From assembly GCF_900176285.1 (NCBI RefSeq), contig NZ_FWXF01000007.1, forward strand, positions 121,886-185,885: DNA of 64,000 nucleotides. Direction: 5' to 3'. Numbering within the stretch: position 1 is the first letter of the stretch; every line of letters starts with the position of its first letter. Below are positions 10,476-19,093 of the stretch, in pieces. Origin of the DNA: Desulfacinum hydrothermale DSM 13146. GTDB taxonomy: Bacteria > Desulfobacterota > Syntrophobacteria > Syntrophobacterales > DSM-9756. Position numbers and translations under genes: made by a program. The notes under the pieces are model-generated. The model worked only from the letters and a program-made list of their open reading frames with translations. It did not search any database and had not been told where the DNA came from.

Positions 10476-11110
10476 TCCTGCCCGTGGGAATCGTCGCGGC
10501 GGATTCCCCGCCAGAAGACATCCGCGATGGCCTCGCTCAAAGCCTCCACCTCCAGACTTTGTAGGAAATCCTCCCCGAACACCTCCCTCAGCAGCACCCC
10601 GTAATAGGCCATTCCGATCACGAGCCGTGCCGCCACATCTGCGTTCAGATCCCGCAGGGTCCCTTCTTCCATCTTCTTTTCCAGGTAGGCGGCCAGACGC
10701 TCCATGAAGTGGGCCCTGGGCCCCCGCACAAAATCCCTGGCGAGCCCATGCCCTTCCAGGGCGCTAAAGAGCACGAGGCGCACAAAGGCCGGGTCCGAGA
10801 TGTGCCGTTGCAGAAAGGATTGAACCATGCGGCGCACCACCGTGCGTACGTCTCCCGTTGCCTCCCAGTCCAGATCCCACGCCCGGCGCATCTCCTGGAC
10901 CTTCTTTTCCAGAATGGCGTCGTAGAGGGCTTCCTTACTGGGAAAGTGCTGGTAGAGCATGGCTTCGCTCACGCCCGCGTGCCGGGCCAGGTCCCGGACC
11001 GTGGTTCCCCGAAACCCCTTCCGGGAAAAGAGGCCAATGGCGGCATCCAGGATCTTCCGGCGCCGTTGTTCCGCCGGCAATCGGTGCTTGGGTTGTGCGG
11101 CAGCCACCAC
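10472..11110 (-). CDS. TetR-family transcriptional regulator of the efflux operon
   Basis: A one-component repressor of about 212 residues. The N-terminal helix-turn-helix is the classic TetR form (TTVRDLARHAGVSEAMLYQH), followed by 'FPSKEALYDAIL' and a helical ligand-binding domain. The frame is open to a GTG at 11224, but the GTG at 11110 has a GGGAGAG ribosome site just upstream and gives a normal TetR length, so I prefer it. The longer version would start inside the probable operator at 11212-11225. It is first in the operon with emrA and emrB, overlapping emrA by four bases, so it most likely represses its own operon and responds to an exported compound. Confidence 0.85.
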   Translation of the reverse strand: MVAAAQPKHRLPAEQRRRKILDAAIGLFSRKGFRGTTVRDLARHAGVSEAMLYQHFPSKEALYDAILEKKVQEMRRAWDLDWEATGDVRTVVRRMVQSFLQRHISDPAFVRLVLFSALEGHGLARDFVRGPRAHFMERLAAYLEKKMEEGTLRDLNADVAARLVIGMAYYGVLLREVFGEDFLQSLEVEALSEAIADVFWRGIRRDDSHGQE

Positions 11111-11211
11111 CGTCTCTCCCTTTCCAGTCAAGCGGCCGTCGCGGTACGCGCGGGAAAAAGCCCCGATGGGTCTTTTCGAATTCGGCGTTGGAGAACGGCC
11201 CGCTTTTTTTA

Positions 11212-11225
11212 AGTAAACATTCACT
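11212..11225. promoter_or_regulatory. Possible TetR operator
   Basis: AGTAAACATTCACT is an imperfect inverted repeat (AGTAAA / TTCACT) about 100 bases upstream of the preferred tetR start. The half-site resembles operators of TetR regulators of efflux genes. This is inferred from symmetry and position only. Confidence 0.35.
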
Positions 11226-11309
11226 CAGTTATCTAGCGCAGTGCAGGTTCTCCCATCAATAGAAAATCGAACCGTTCCCGATCCTCTTTGTCCTTACCGA
11301 GGTTTTTCC

Positions 11310-11339
11310 TTGACTTTTGGACGGTGAAGTAACTATATG
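11310..11339 (+). promoter_or_regulatory. Sigma-70 type promoter for glyQS
   Basis: TTGACT at 11310-11315 and TATATG at 11334-11339 are separated by 18 bases (17 if CTATAT is taken). This sits about 100 bases before the glyQ start and is the only good promoter match in the gap between the divergent tetR and glyQ genes. Confidence 0.5.
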
Positions 11340-11444
11340 GTCAATTTTACAGACTTTTTTCTAGGCATGGAGGAGCACTCCCGTTCACCGTCGGTGGACG
11401 ATATGGCGTTCCCAGACCACCCATCCATCAAAGAGGAGCCGCAC

Positions 11445-12329
11445 ATGACGTTTCAAGAGCTTATTCTTGCCTTGAACAAATTCTGGTCCGACCGGGGTTG
11501 CGTCATCCAGCAGCCCTACGATCTGGAGGTGGGGGCCGGCACTTTCAACCCGGCCACCTTCCTTCGCGTGCTGGGCCCCGAACCGTGGAACGTGGCCTAT
11601 GTGGAGCCGTCCCGGCGTCCCACCGACGGCCGCTACGGGGAAAACCCCAATCGCCTCCAACACTACTACCAGTACCAGGTGATCCTGAAGCCTTCGCCGC
11701 CCGACAGCCAAGAGCTCTACCTGGAAAGCCTCAAGAGTTTCGGCATCGATCCTTTGGATCACGACATCCGTTTCGTGGAGGACGACTGGGAATCTCCCAC
11801 GCTGGGAGCGTCCGGCCTGGGATGGGAAGTGTGGTTGGACGGCATGGAGATCACCCAGTTCACCTATTTCCAGCAGGTGGGCGGCATCGCGTTGAGCCCG
11901 GTGAGCGTGGAGCTGACCTATGGATTGGAGCGCATCGCCATGTACCTCCAGGGGGTGGACAATGTGTATGACCTGATCTGGTGCGGTGATGTGACCTACG
12001 GGGACGTCCACCACAAGGGCGAAGTGGAGTGGTCCCACTACAACTTTGAGGCGGCCGACGTGGACATGCTCTTTCAGCTTTTCAACATGTTCGAAAAGGA
12101 ATCCATGCGCATGGCCGACCAGGGGTTGGTGCTCCCCTGTTACGACCACTGTCTGAAGTGCTCACACGTCTTCAATCTGCTGGACGCCCGGGGGGCCATC
12201 AGCGTAACGGAACGCACCAACTACATCGCCCGAGTCCGCAACCTGGCCCGCTTGGCGGCTCATGCCTACGTGGCCCAGCGGGAAGCCATGGGCCATCCGT
12301 TGTTGAAGAAGGGAAAAGGGGGAAGGTAA
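11445..12329 (+). CDS. glyQ: Glycyl-tRNA synthetase alpha subunit
   Basis: Catalytic alpha subunit of the bacterial alpha2beta2 glycyl-tRNA synthetase, a class II enzyme that charges tRNA-Gly in the cytoplasm. It is 294 residues, the normal size. The highly conserved family segments are visible, for example '[17 protein letters not shown]' and '[18 protein letters not shown]'. The frame is open further upstream to 11337, but ATG 11445 has GAGGAG six bases before it and matches the family N-terminus ([14 protein letters not shown]). The beta subunit follows 124 bases downstream, and a sigma-70 promoter precedes the pair. Confidence 0.97.
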   Translation: MTFQELILALNKFWSDRGCVIQQPYDLEVGAGTFNPATFLRVLGPEPWNVAYVEPSRRPTDGRYGENPNRLQHYYQYQVILKPSPPDSQELYLESLKSFGIDPLDHDIRFVEDDWESPTLGASGLGWEVWLDGMEITQFTYFQQVGGIALSPVSVELTYGLERIAMYLQGVDNVYDLIWCGDVTYGDVHHKGEVEWSHYNFEAADVDMLFQLFNMFEKESMRMADQGLVLPCYDHCLKCSHVFNLLDARGAISVTERTNYIARVRNLARLAAHAYVAQREAMGHPLLKKGKGGR

Positions 12330-12453
12330 AAGCAAGGAACAGGGGAAAAAGGTAAGAAGGGCAAAGGAAACGTGCCCCCTTGTCCTTGGCAGCTTGGCCT
12401 TCGGGCCCGGCCACTTCCATTCCATGCATCCCAACCACGAGACGAGGTCGAAT

Positions 12454-14526
12454 ATGGGACAGGAATTCTACCTGGAAATAGGCAGTGAGGAGATACCGGC
12501 GGGCTACATCGGCCCGGCGTTGGAAGCCATGGCGGGACAGATGGTGCGTTTTTTGACAGACCACCGCATTGCCCATGGCACGCCCGTAACGACCGGCACG
12601 CCCAGGCGCCTGTGCCTGTGCATTCCGGATGTGGCCGAAAGACAGGAAGCCAGCACGACGGAAATCATCGGCCCGCCCAAGTCGGTGGCCTTCGACGAGG
12701 CGGGAAATCCCACCAAGGCGGCGGAAGGATTTGCCCGCAACCAAGGCGTCCAGGTGTCCGAGCTCGCCATCAAGAGCACGCCCAAAGGCGAATACGTGTG
12801 CCTGGTCAAGGAGGAGGCGGGCCTGCCCACCCGCGATCTGCTCCAGAAGATGCTTCCGGACTTCGTGGCCCACATCCCCTTTCCCAAGTCCATGCGCTGG
12901 GGCAGTCTTTCCGTCACCTTCGCCCGACCGGTCCATTGGATCGTGTGCCTTTTGGGCGGCCAGGTGGTGGAATTCAACTACGGGGACGTGACCAGCGGGG
13001 ACCGGTCCTTCGGACATCGCTTCATGGCGCCCGAGTGGATACCGGTGACCGGTTTTCAGGAACACAAGAAGAAGCTGGCGGATCACCGGGTCATTGTGGA
13101 CATGGGCGAAAGACGCGACTTGATCCTCCAAGGGATCCGGGAAAAGGCCGCCGAAGTGGGCGGGACCATCCTGGAGGATCCGGATCTGTTGGACGAAGTC
13201 ACCAACCTGCTGGAATACCCCTACCCGCTTCTGGGAAGCTTTGAGGAAAAGTACCTGGCTTTGCCGCCCGAACTGCTCATCACCGTGATGAAGGAGCACC
13301 AGCGCTACTTCGCCATCACGGATGCCCAAGACCGTCTGATGCCTCACTTTGTGACCGTGGCCAACACGGTTCCCCGGGATCCGGCTCTGGTGGCGGCGGG
13401 CAATGCTCGGGTGGTACGGGCGCGTCTGGAAGACGCCCGCTTCTATTACGAAGAAGACCAGAAGGTTCCACTGGAAGACCGGGCCGAGGAACTCAAGAGC
13501 GTGGTTTTCCATGCCAAGCTGGGAACGAGCTGGGAGAAGGTGGAACGTTTCACCGCCTTGGCCCAGTGGCTCTGTGACCGCCTCTGTCCGGAAAAACGGG
13601 ACGCGGTCACCCGCGCCGCCTTTCTGTGCAAGGCGGATCTGGTGAGCGGTATGGTGGGTGAATTCCCCGAACTTCAGGGCATTATGGGCCGCGCGTACGC
13701 CCGGCTGCAGGGAGAACCGGAGCAAGTGGCCCAGGCTATCTACGAGCACTACCTGCCCAATCGGGCCGGCGGCCCGCTACCGGAGGGCATGGAAGGCACC
13801 ATCCTGAGCCTGGCCGACAAGATGGACACCATCGTGGGCTGCTTCGGCGTGGGGCTGCTTCCCACGGGAACGGCCGATCCCTTTGCCCTGCGCCGGCAAA
13901 CGCTGGGCATCATCCGGATCGTTCTGGCCAAGAATCTACGCTTTTCACTGGGCGCGTTCATCGACCAGGCCCTTCCGCTGCTGGAAGCCAAGATGACCGA
14001 GCCCCAAGCCACCGTAAAGGCCGGGGTCTTGGACTTCTTTCGCGGTCGACTCCACCACCACCTGGTCTCACAGGAAGGATTGCGCCCGGACATCGTGGAC
14101 GCGGCCCTTTCCGTAGGGATCGACGACCTGGTGGATGCCGTGGCCCGGGTGCGGGCCCTGGCCGCCTTCACCCAGCGGCCCGACTTTGAAAGCCTGGCCG
14201 TCGCCGTCAAACGGGTGGGCAACATCATCAAGGAAGGCGAAAAGGCCCCCGTGGAGCCCGAGGTCTTCCAGGCCCAGGTGGAAAAGGCCCTTCATGACGC
14301 CTACGAAGACGCGGCGCAACAGATCCAGGCCCGCGTGGCGTCCGGGGACTACGACGGGGCCCTGGCCGCGGCGGCGGCCTTGCGCGAGCCCATCGACGCC
14401 TTTTTTGAAGGCGTGCTCGTGATGGACAAAGACGAGACGGTGCGCCGAAATCGCCTGGCCCTGCTCACGGCCATTCATGGACTTTTCAACCGAATCGCGG
14501 ACTTTCGGAAGGTGCAGACGGCCTGA
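12454..14526 (+). CDS. glyS: Glycyl-tRNA synthetase beta subunit
   Basis: Beta subunit of the tetrameric glycyl-tRNA synthetase, 690 residues, needed for tRNA binding. The N-terminus 'FYLEIGSEEIPAGYI' and the internal 'MRWG' and 'HRFMAP' segments are family hallmarks. The C-terminal part (about residues 580-690) is the helical anticodon-binding (DALR-like) domain. ATG 12454 follows a GACGAGG ribosome site and matches the usual start; the frame extends upstream without a better site. The 124-base gap after glyQ is A/G-rich and shows no terminator, so the two are probably co-transcribed. Confidence 0.97.
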   Translation: MGQEFYLEIGSEEIPAGYIGPALEAMAGQMVRFLTDHRIAHGTPVTTGTPRRLCLCIPDVAERQEASTTEIIGPPKSVAFDEAGNPTKAAEGFARNQGVQVSELAIKSTPKGEYVCLVKEEAGLPTRDLLQKMLPDFVAHIPFPKSMRWGSLSVTFARPVHWIVCLLGGQVVEFNYGDVTSGDRSFGHRFMAPEWIPVTGFQEHKKKLADHRVIVDMGERRDLILQGIREKAAEVGGTILEDPDLLDEVTNLLEYPYPLLGSFEEKYLALPPELLITVMKEHQRYFAITDAQDRLMPHFVTVANTVPRDPALVAAGNARVVRARLEDARFYYEEDQKVPLEDRAEELKSVVFHAKLGTSWEKVERFTALAQWLCDRLCPEKRDAVTRAAFLCKADLVSGMVGEFPELQGIMGRAYARLQGEPEQVAQAIYEHYLPNRAGGPLPEGMEGTILSLADKMDTIVGCFGVGLLPTGTADPFALRRQTLGIIRIVLAKNLRFSLGAFIDQALPLLEAKMTEPQATVKAGVLDFFRGRLHHHLVSQEGLRPDIVDAALSVGIDDLVDAVARVRALAAFTQRPDFESLAVAVKRVGNIIKEGEKAPVEPEVFQAQVEKALHDAYEDAAQQIQARVASGDYDGALAAAAALREPIDAFFEGVLVMDKDETVRRNRLALLTAIHGLFNRIADFRKVQTA

Positions 14527-14639
14527 CGGGGCCGTGCCGTCCAGTCCGCACCGGGAGAAGACGTTTGTCTGGAAGACCCACTGCCCGCAGCGCTTGTCCC
14601 GGTGGCCGAACCAACGGGTTCCAAGGAGGCTTTCGAGAC

Positions 14640-14954
14640 ATGCGAAACCTACGCTCCTTCGCCTTCTTTTTCATCCTCATGGTGCTGGTGGCGGGCCTTG
14701 CGGCCTGCCAGACGCCGGCCGGGCGCAGCGCCGGGCAGGTCTTGGACGATGCCACCATCACCGCCAAAGTAAAAGCCAAGCTTTTGGACGATCCGCTGGT
14801 GAGCGGTCTGGCCATCGATGTGGACACCTTCCAAGGCGAAGTGACCCTGACGGGCGTGGTCCACTCTCCCAAGGCGCGCATCCGGGCCGAAGATCTGGCC
14901 AGAAAAACCCGTGGGGTCCGATCCGTGCGGAATCTCATCCGCATCCAACCGTGA
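14640..14954 (+). CDS. BON-domain lipoprotein
   Basis: A 104-residue predicted lipoprotein. A signal peptide with a long hydrophobic core ends in a lipobox (GLAAC) with the lipidated Cys at residue 23. Residues 36-104 form one BON domain (DDATITAKVKAKLLDDPLV ... GEVTLTGVV), the fold found in OsmY and other envelope-stress proteins that bind phospholipid. ATG 14640 has AAGGAGG upstream; the longer frame from 14565 would bury the signal peptide. It stands alone between glyS and a repeat element. Envelope maintenance is the likely role, from family knowledge only. Confidence 0.88.
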   Translation: MRNLRSFAFFFILMVLVAGLAACQTPAGRSAGQVLDDATITAKVKAKLLDDPLVSGLAIDVDTFQGEVTLTGVVHSPKARIRAEDLARKTRGVRSVRNLIRIQP

Positions 14955-15065
14955 GCCGCCAATGGCCGCGGGAGAACCGGCCGAACTGGGTGATAGCACG
15001 CCGCACAGGATGCGTTGCCGTCCCACAGGGGCCCAGCCGAAGCCGGTTCAGGGAAAGGATGCCCC

Positions 15066-15257
15066 GGGAGCTTGTCCTCAAAGGAGGGTGTCTGACAATG
15101 GCCTCTCGGCCTTTCTGACAAATGCCATTCAACTGGGCCATGTGATGTTTTTTTGAGCTTTGTAGGGGCGGGTTGGGAACCCGCCCCTACTGCGTCATGG
15201 CCAGGCCGGCACCACGGGCCCGGAGAGAGCGACCTGGGCGTTCTCGGACAAGCTCCT
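15066..15257 (+). repeat. Dispersed palindromic repeat, copy 2, with inverted ends
   Basis: The best preserved core of the three copies: GTAGGGGCGGGTT-GGG-AACCCGCCCCTAC at 15162-15190, arms of 13 bases without mismatch. The copy is bounded by GGGAGCTTGTCC (15066-15077) and GGACAAGCTCCT (15246-15257), which are inverted repeats of each other with one mismatch. This makes it look like a small non-autonomous element of about 190 bases. It shares ACCTGGGCGTTCTC (15232-15245) with copy 1. The rest of the 449-base gap between the BON gene and the MFS gene (14955-15403) shows no gene. Confidence 0.7.
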
Positions 15258-15403
15258 GAAGAAAAGAGGCTCCGGGATCCAAAGTCATCCTGCAGATAGC
15301 GTTCTGCGCGTAGCCGGGCCCCGTTTCCCGTAGCCAGCCCTTCAGAAACGCGGGAAATTCTTCGGTTCCTGGCGGGACACGCGTATCGGAGATGGTGCCC
15401 TTT

Positions 15404-16609
15404 TCATGCGGGAGGGTTCTTCGCAGGCTGGACCAAATGGAGGGTGCGGCGGATGCTCGGCAGCAGCGCCAACGTGGCGGCAAGGACCACGAGGCCGCTC
15501 GCGGCGAAGACGCCCCGGTACCCCACATGGGGCATCAGGAGCCCCGCCCCATAGTTGCCCGCAAAGACGCCCACCGTACGAACGGCGTACACCACCGCCG
15601 AATGCCCCCCCAGACGTCCTGCTGGGAAGAAAGCCGCCGTCATGATGCTCATGGCCAGCATGACGGGGACATCGCCCAGGGTGTGGAACAAGCGAATCAC
15701 GATCATCTGCAAAGGGCTGGAAGCGAATCCTGTGAGCACCTGGAAGGTGGAAGAGGCCATGAGCCCCAGGGCCAGCAGGCGGATCACGCTCTGGCGCACA
15801 TCGAAACGATGCCCCAATCCGGGCGACACCAGCGCCATCCAAACCCCGATAGCCAGGAAGCACCAGCCGATCTGGGCATTGCTGAATCCCAGCCCCTTTT
15901 TCATGAGGAGCGTAAAGGCCGTGTGTTCAACTCCCAGGTGGGAGGCGTAGATGACCCAGACCAGCAAGAAGAGAAGGGCGCGGGGCTGCTTCAAGTCCTC
16001 CCGGTAATCCCTGATGCCGAAATGGATGGGGTCGCTGTCTTCCAGAAGCAACACGATCACCATGAGCGCCGCGGCGCCGGCCACGGCGAAGCGCAGCATC
16101 CGCACGTAGTCCATCTCCCCCCACACCGTTCCCGCCAGCAGGGGGCCCGTACCAAAGCCCAGGAAGGTGCCCATCTGAAAAAGGGCGATCTTCAAACCGC
16201 GATGGGACGGCTGGATGACCTTGAGGAAGAGCGCCTGGAGCACAATCTGAAAGATGGCCCAGGCAATGCCTCCCACACAGGCCATGAAGAGAAAAAGAGG
16301 CGCGCTGCGCACCAGGCGAAGCCCCATGAGGTGCAGCAAAAGGAGCACCGCCCCCACCTCCAGCACTTTTTTGGGACTCACCCTGTCGGACAAAACTCCC
16401 AATGGCAGCATCAAAAAAAGAGCGGATAAGGAATAAGTGCCCATGATGGTGCCGATCATGCCGTCGGAAATCCCCAGGGATTGCAGATGGACGGGCAAAA
16501 AGGACAGGGTCATCCACAGCACGGTCACGAACGTGAATCCGCACAGGGGAAAGGTCAGCAGGCGCATGGGAAAGGGAAGCACCCCAGGGAACGCAGCGAT
16601 CCATTTCAT
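15404..16609 (-). CDS. Major facilitator superfamily transporter
   Basis: A 401-residue inner-membrane transporter with about 12 hydrophobic helices. Motif A is visible between helices 2 and 3 (GVLSDRVSPKKV), and a long central loop (about residues 195-205) separates the two six-helix halves. ATG 16609 has GGAG nine bases upstream; the open frame runs further up to 16696 without a good ribosome site. It has no operon partner. The sequence does not reveal the substrate; it looks like the general MFS_1 type rather than a known sugar or drug subfamily. The 3' end lies about 150 bases from repeat copy 2. Confidence 0.85.
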   Translation of the reverse strand: MKWIAAFPGVLPFPMRLLTFPLCGFTFVTVLWMTLSFLPVHLQSLGISDGMIGTIMGTYSLSALFLMLPLGVLSDRVSPKKVLEVGAVLLLLHLMGLRLVRSAPLFLFMACVGGIAWAIFQIVLQALFLKVIQPSHRGLKIALFQMGTFLGFGTGPLLAGTVWGEMDYVRMLRFAVAGAAALMVIVLLLEDSDPIHFGIRDYREDLKQPRALLFLLVWVIYASHLGVEHTAFTLLMKKGLGFSNAQIGWCFLAIGVWMALVSPGLGHRFDVRQSVIRLLALGLMASSTFQVLTGFASSPLQMIVIRLFHTLGDVPVMLAMSIMTAAFFPAGRLGGHSAVVYAVRTVGVFAGNYGAGLLMPHVGYRGVFAASGLVVLAATLALLPSIRRTLHLVQPAKNPPA

Positions 16610-16790
16610 GCCATCAACTCCAGTGAACGTGGGCGCAAGGCACCAGACGTTGAGAAGCGGCAGTCTACAACGTTCGCCGCCCGATGCAAGACCCATGTGC
16701 CCTTCTCATACATCTTGTTACCCATCCCTGAAGGACTTATGATGAAAGGGTAAACGGATAGGACCGAGTCTTCAAACCAGGAGGTTGCAG

Positions 16791-17453
16791 ATGAAACGTT
16801 ATCTTGCTTCGATCGGTGTTCTTCTCGTGGTGCTCATGCTGGTGAGCGCCTGCGCCGCCCCGCGGAATCGAACGGAAAAAGGCGCCATGATCGGTACGGG
16901 CGTGGGCGCTGCCACGGGCGCGGTGCTGGGTCAGGCCATTGGCCGCGACACCGAATCCACCCTGATCGGTGCGGCGGCGGGTGCCCTCGTGGGTGGCGTT
17001 GCCGGCGGCATGATTGGAAACTACATGGACCGTCAGGAACAGGAAATGCGGCAGGCCCTGGCCGGCGTGGAAGCGGCGAGCATCCGCCGGGATCAGAATG
17101 TGCTGGCCGTCACTTTCCGCTCGGACGTGCTCTTCGACTATGATTCGGCAACCCTGAAGCCCGGAGCCTATGATGAGATCGACCGGGTGGCCCGCGTTCT
17201 GAACAACTATCCCCAGACCCGCATCCGGGTGGAGGGCCACACCGACAGCACGGGTTCCGAAGCCTACAACCAGCAGCTTTCGGAACGGCGCGCCATGGCC
17301 GTCAAGAACGCCCTGGTGGGACGTGGCGTGAATCCTGACCGCATCGATGTGATCGGCTACGGCGAATCCAAGCCCATCGCCACCAACGCCACGGAAGCCG
17401 GACGCCAGATGAACCGGCGGGTCAATATCGTGATCACCCCAGTGGAGGGCTAG
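16791..17453 (+). CDS. OmpA-family lipoprotein with glycine zipper
   Basis: A 220-residue envelope protein. The signal peptide ends with lipobox LVSAC (Cys21). Residues 34-80 are Gly/Ala-rich (GTGVGAATGAVLGQAIG and GAAAGALVGGVAGGMIG), a glycine-zipper region that inserts in or packs against membrane. From about residue 105 it has an OmpA C-terminal domain that binds peptidoglycan, with 'VEGHTDSTGSEAYNQQLSE' and 'RRVNIVI'. This is the YiaD/Pal-like architecture linking outer membrane and cell wall. ATG 16791 follows AGGAGG with good spacing. The promoter would lie in the short gap from the divergent MFS gene. Confidence 0.92.
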   Translation: MKRYLASIGVLLVVLMLVSACAAPRNRTEKGAMIGTGVGAATGAVLGQAIGRDTESTLIGAAAGALVGGVAGGMIGNYMDRQEQEMRQALAGVEAASIRRDQNVLAVTFRSDVLFDYDSATLKPGAYDEIDRVARVLNNYPQTRIRVEGHTDSTGSEAYNQQLSERRAMAVKNALVGRGVNPDRIDVIGYGESKPIATNATEAGRQMNRRVNIVITPVEG

Positions 17454-17502
17454 CCCTCGGTCCAGGGCCGAACCCCTCCCAATCTCGGCACCCAATCGTG
17501 TG

Positions 17503-17522
17503 GGCGCGGATCTTTCCGCGCC
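17503..17522. terminator. Hairpin between convergent genes
   Basis: GGCGCGGA-TCTT-TCCGCGCC forms a perfect 8-base-pair stem between the OmpA-type gene and the convergent methyltransferase gene, touching the stop codon of the latter. There is no strong U-tract on either strand, so it may be an inefficient bidirectional terminator. Confidence 0.4.
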
Positions 17523-19018
17523 TACACCTTTTCGGGGGCCCTCGTCTTTTCCTCTTCCGCCCTGCGGCGCCGAGACCACTCGTAGAGCGCGATGGCCACG
17601 GCGGAGGCGGCATTGAGTGAGTCCACCCGGTCGGTCATGGGAATGGACAGCGCGCGTTGTCTCCACGCCTCCGGAAGTCCGGGCCCCTCCACTCCAGGGA
17701 GGATGGCGAGTGTTTCCGGAAAAACAGCTCGGTCCAGCGGTTTACCTTCCCGGGACAGGGGGATGAGGGGGAGCTCGGGCGAAAGATCCTTCAGACCGGG
17801 CCCGCGATAGAGGCGCACGTCCAGAGCGGCTCCGGCCGACGCCCTCAGCGCCTTGGGATGGAACGGACTGGCCCCTTCCTTGAGAATCACCACGGCGCGC
17901 ACCCCGAAGGCGACGGCACTGCGAAGCACCGCTCCCACATTCTCTGGATCCTGAAAGGGCACCAAGAGCGTCACGCCGGCGGGCAGGGGGGAACCCGGAT
18001 CCCACGGTTCCAGAGGAGGCGCCCCTATTTCCAGCAGAGGGGCTCCCGTTCCGAACACGTCCAGCTCGCGAAACAGGCTCTTTTCCAGTTCGATCCAAAG
18101 GACCTGGTCCGGCAAGCCTTCCGGGGGAACGGCCCCCCCCGGCCAGGAGATCCAGGTGCGAACCCGGTCCACGTGCCGCTGGATCACGTCACGCACCAAC
18201 TTGTCTCCACTGACCAGTGCCGTGCCTTCTTTGCGGATCCCCTTGGCCGTGAGGATTCTCTTGAGCCTTTTGAAATGGGCATTGGCGGAACTGGCCACAC
18301 GCTTGTGACGGCCCCTACCCTCGAACACCTTGCGCACCTGGCCTGGCCTTTGCGTAAGCCGGCGAAAGACCACCAGCCGCCGTTCGTGGGGTGTGCCGGG
18401 GATGGTGTAGGCCATGTCTTGCTGCAACTCAAACCGGCCCGCAAAGTTCCCAATGGCCTCGGCCACCTCCTGGTCGCACCGGGGCCCTTTCATGAAGATC
18501 GCAAGTCCCCCCTGGCACAGGCAGCCTTCGATGCGTGTCAGCGTCTCGCCGATGGATTCCACGGCCCGGGTGATCACGCCTCTGACCGGCTCACTGAAGG
18601 AAGCCGTGATCAGCCCCCCCTCGGCACGCATCCCTTCCAGCCCCAACTCATCCAATGCCTTGCGCAGGAAATCCACGCGTTTGCCGCGGGCCTCGGCCAG
18701 GATCACCTGCAGATGGGGAAAGGCGATCTTCAGGGGTATGCCGGGCATACCAGGGCCGGTTCCCAGGTCCAACAAGGGAGACGGCAGGGTAATCATAAGT
18801 CCCGGCAGGATGGAATCGGCGTAGAGCTTTTCCACCATGTTTTCGAAATTGTGGATCCGGGTGAGATTCAGCTCTTCGTTGTGTTTGCGGAGCAATTGGT
18901 GGTATGCCCAGAGCCGGTGGATTTGCTCGGGCGCCAGGGAAACGCCGCATCGGGTGAGGATCGCCCCGAGCTGCTTCGGGCCTGGTTTGCCCTTCCGGTC
19001 GTGCGGGGTCTTTTTCAT
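17522..19018 (-). CDS. rsmG: Fusion of RsmG-type 16S rRNA methyltransferase and SpoU/TrmH-type RNA methyltransferase
   Basis: One 498-residue frame carries two RNA methyltransferases. Residues 15-220 match RsmG (GidB), which makes 7-methylguanosine at 16S position 527: 'NEELNLTRI' near 47 and the SAM motif DLGTGPGMPGIP at 84-95. Residues 240-490 match the SpoU/TrmH family of 2'-O-ribose methyltransferases. These include the substrate-binding domain (residues 245-330) and the SPOUT knot motif 1 QDPENVGAVLRSAVAFG (356-372, with Asn360 and Arg366), motif 2 ILPGVEGPGLPEA (439-451) and motif 3 SIPMTDRVDSLNAASAVAI (458-476). Both families are normally separate proteins of about 210 and 250 residues. 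There is no stop or frameshift between the halves. The SpoU half's target is unknown. Co-modification of the small ribosomal subunit is an inference. Confidence 0.9.
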   Translation of the reverse strand: MKKTPHDRKGKPGPKQLGAILTRCGVSLAPEQIHRLWAYHQLLRKHNEELNLTRIHNFENMVEKLYADSILPGLMITLPSPLLDLGTGPGMPGIPLKIAFPHLQVILAEARGKRVDFLRKALDELGLEGMRAEGGLITASFSEPVRGVITRAVESIGETLTRIEGCLCQGGLAIFMKGPRCDQEVAEAIGNFAGRFELQQDMAYTIPGTPHERRLVVFRRLTQRPGQVRKVFEGRGRHKRVASSANAHFKRLKRILTAKGIRKEGTALVSGDKLVRDVIQRHVDRVRTWISWPGGAVPPEGLPDQVLWIELEKSLFRELDVFGTGAPLLEIGAPPLEPWDPGSPLPAGVTLLVPFQDPENVGAVLRSAVAFGVRAVVILKEGASPFHPKALRASAGAALDVRLYRGPGLKDLSPELPLIPLSREGKPLDRAVFPETLAILPGVEGPGLPEAWRQRALSIPMTDRVDSLNAASAVAIALYEWSRRRRAEEEKTRAPEKV

Positions 19019-19093
19019 GTTTCACTTCCCTTGAGTGCCCGAAGGGTCCCGGCGGCTTTTCCCGCTATCGAACACCTTCCAAGGATGAGACTC

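Noticed and set aside
17657..19084. Upstream extension of the pseudouridine synthase frame, antisense to the methyltransferase fusion
   Set aside because: The pseudouridine synthase family starts near 19094; the preceding ~475 codons are shadow sequence of the fusion gene.
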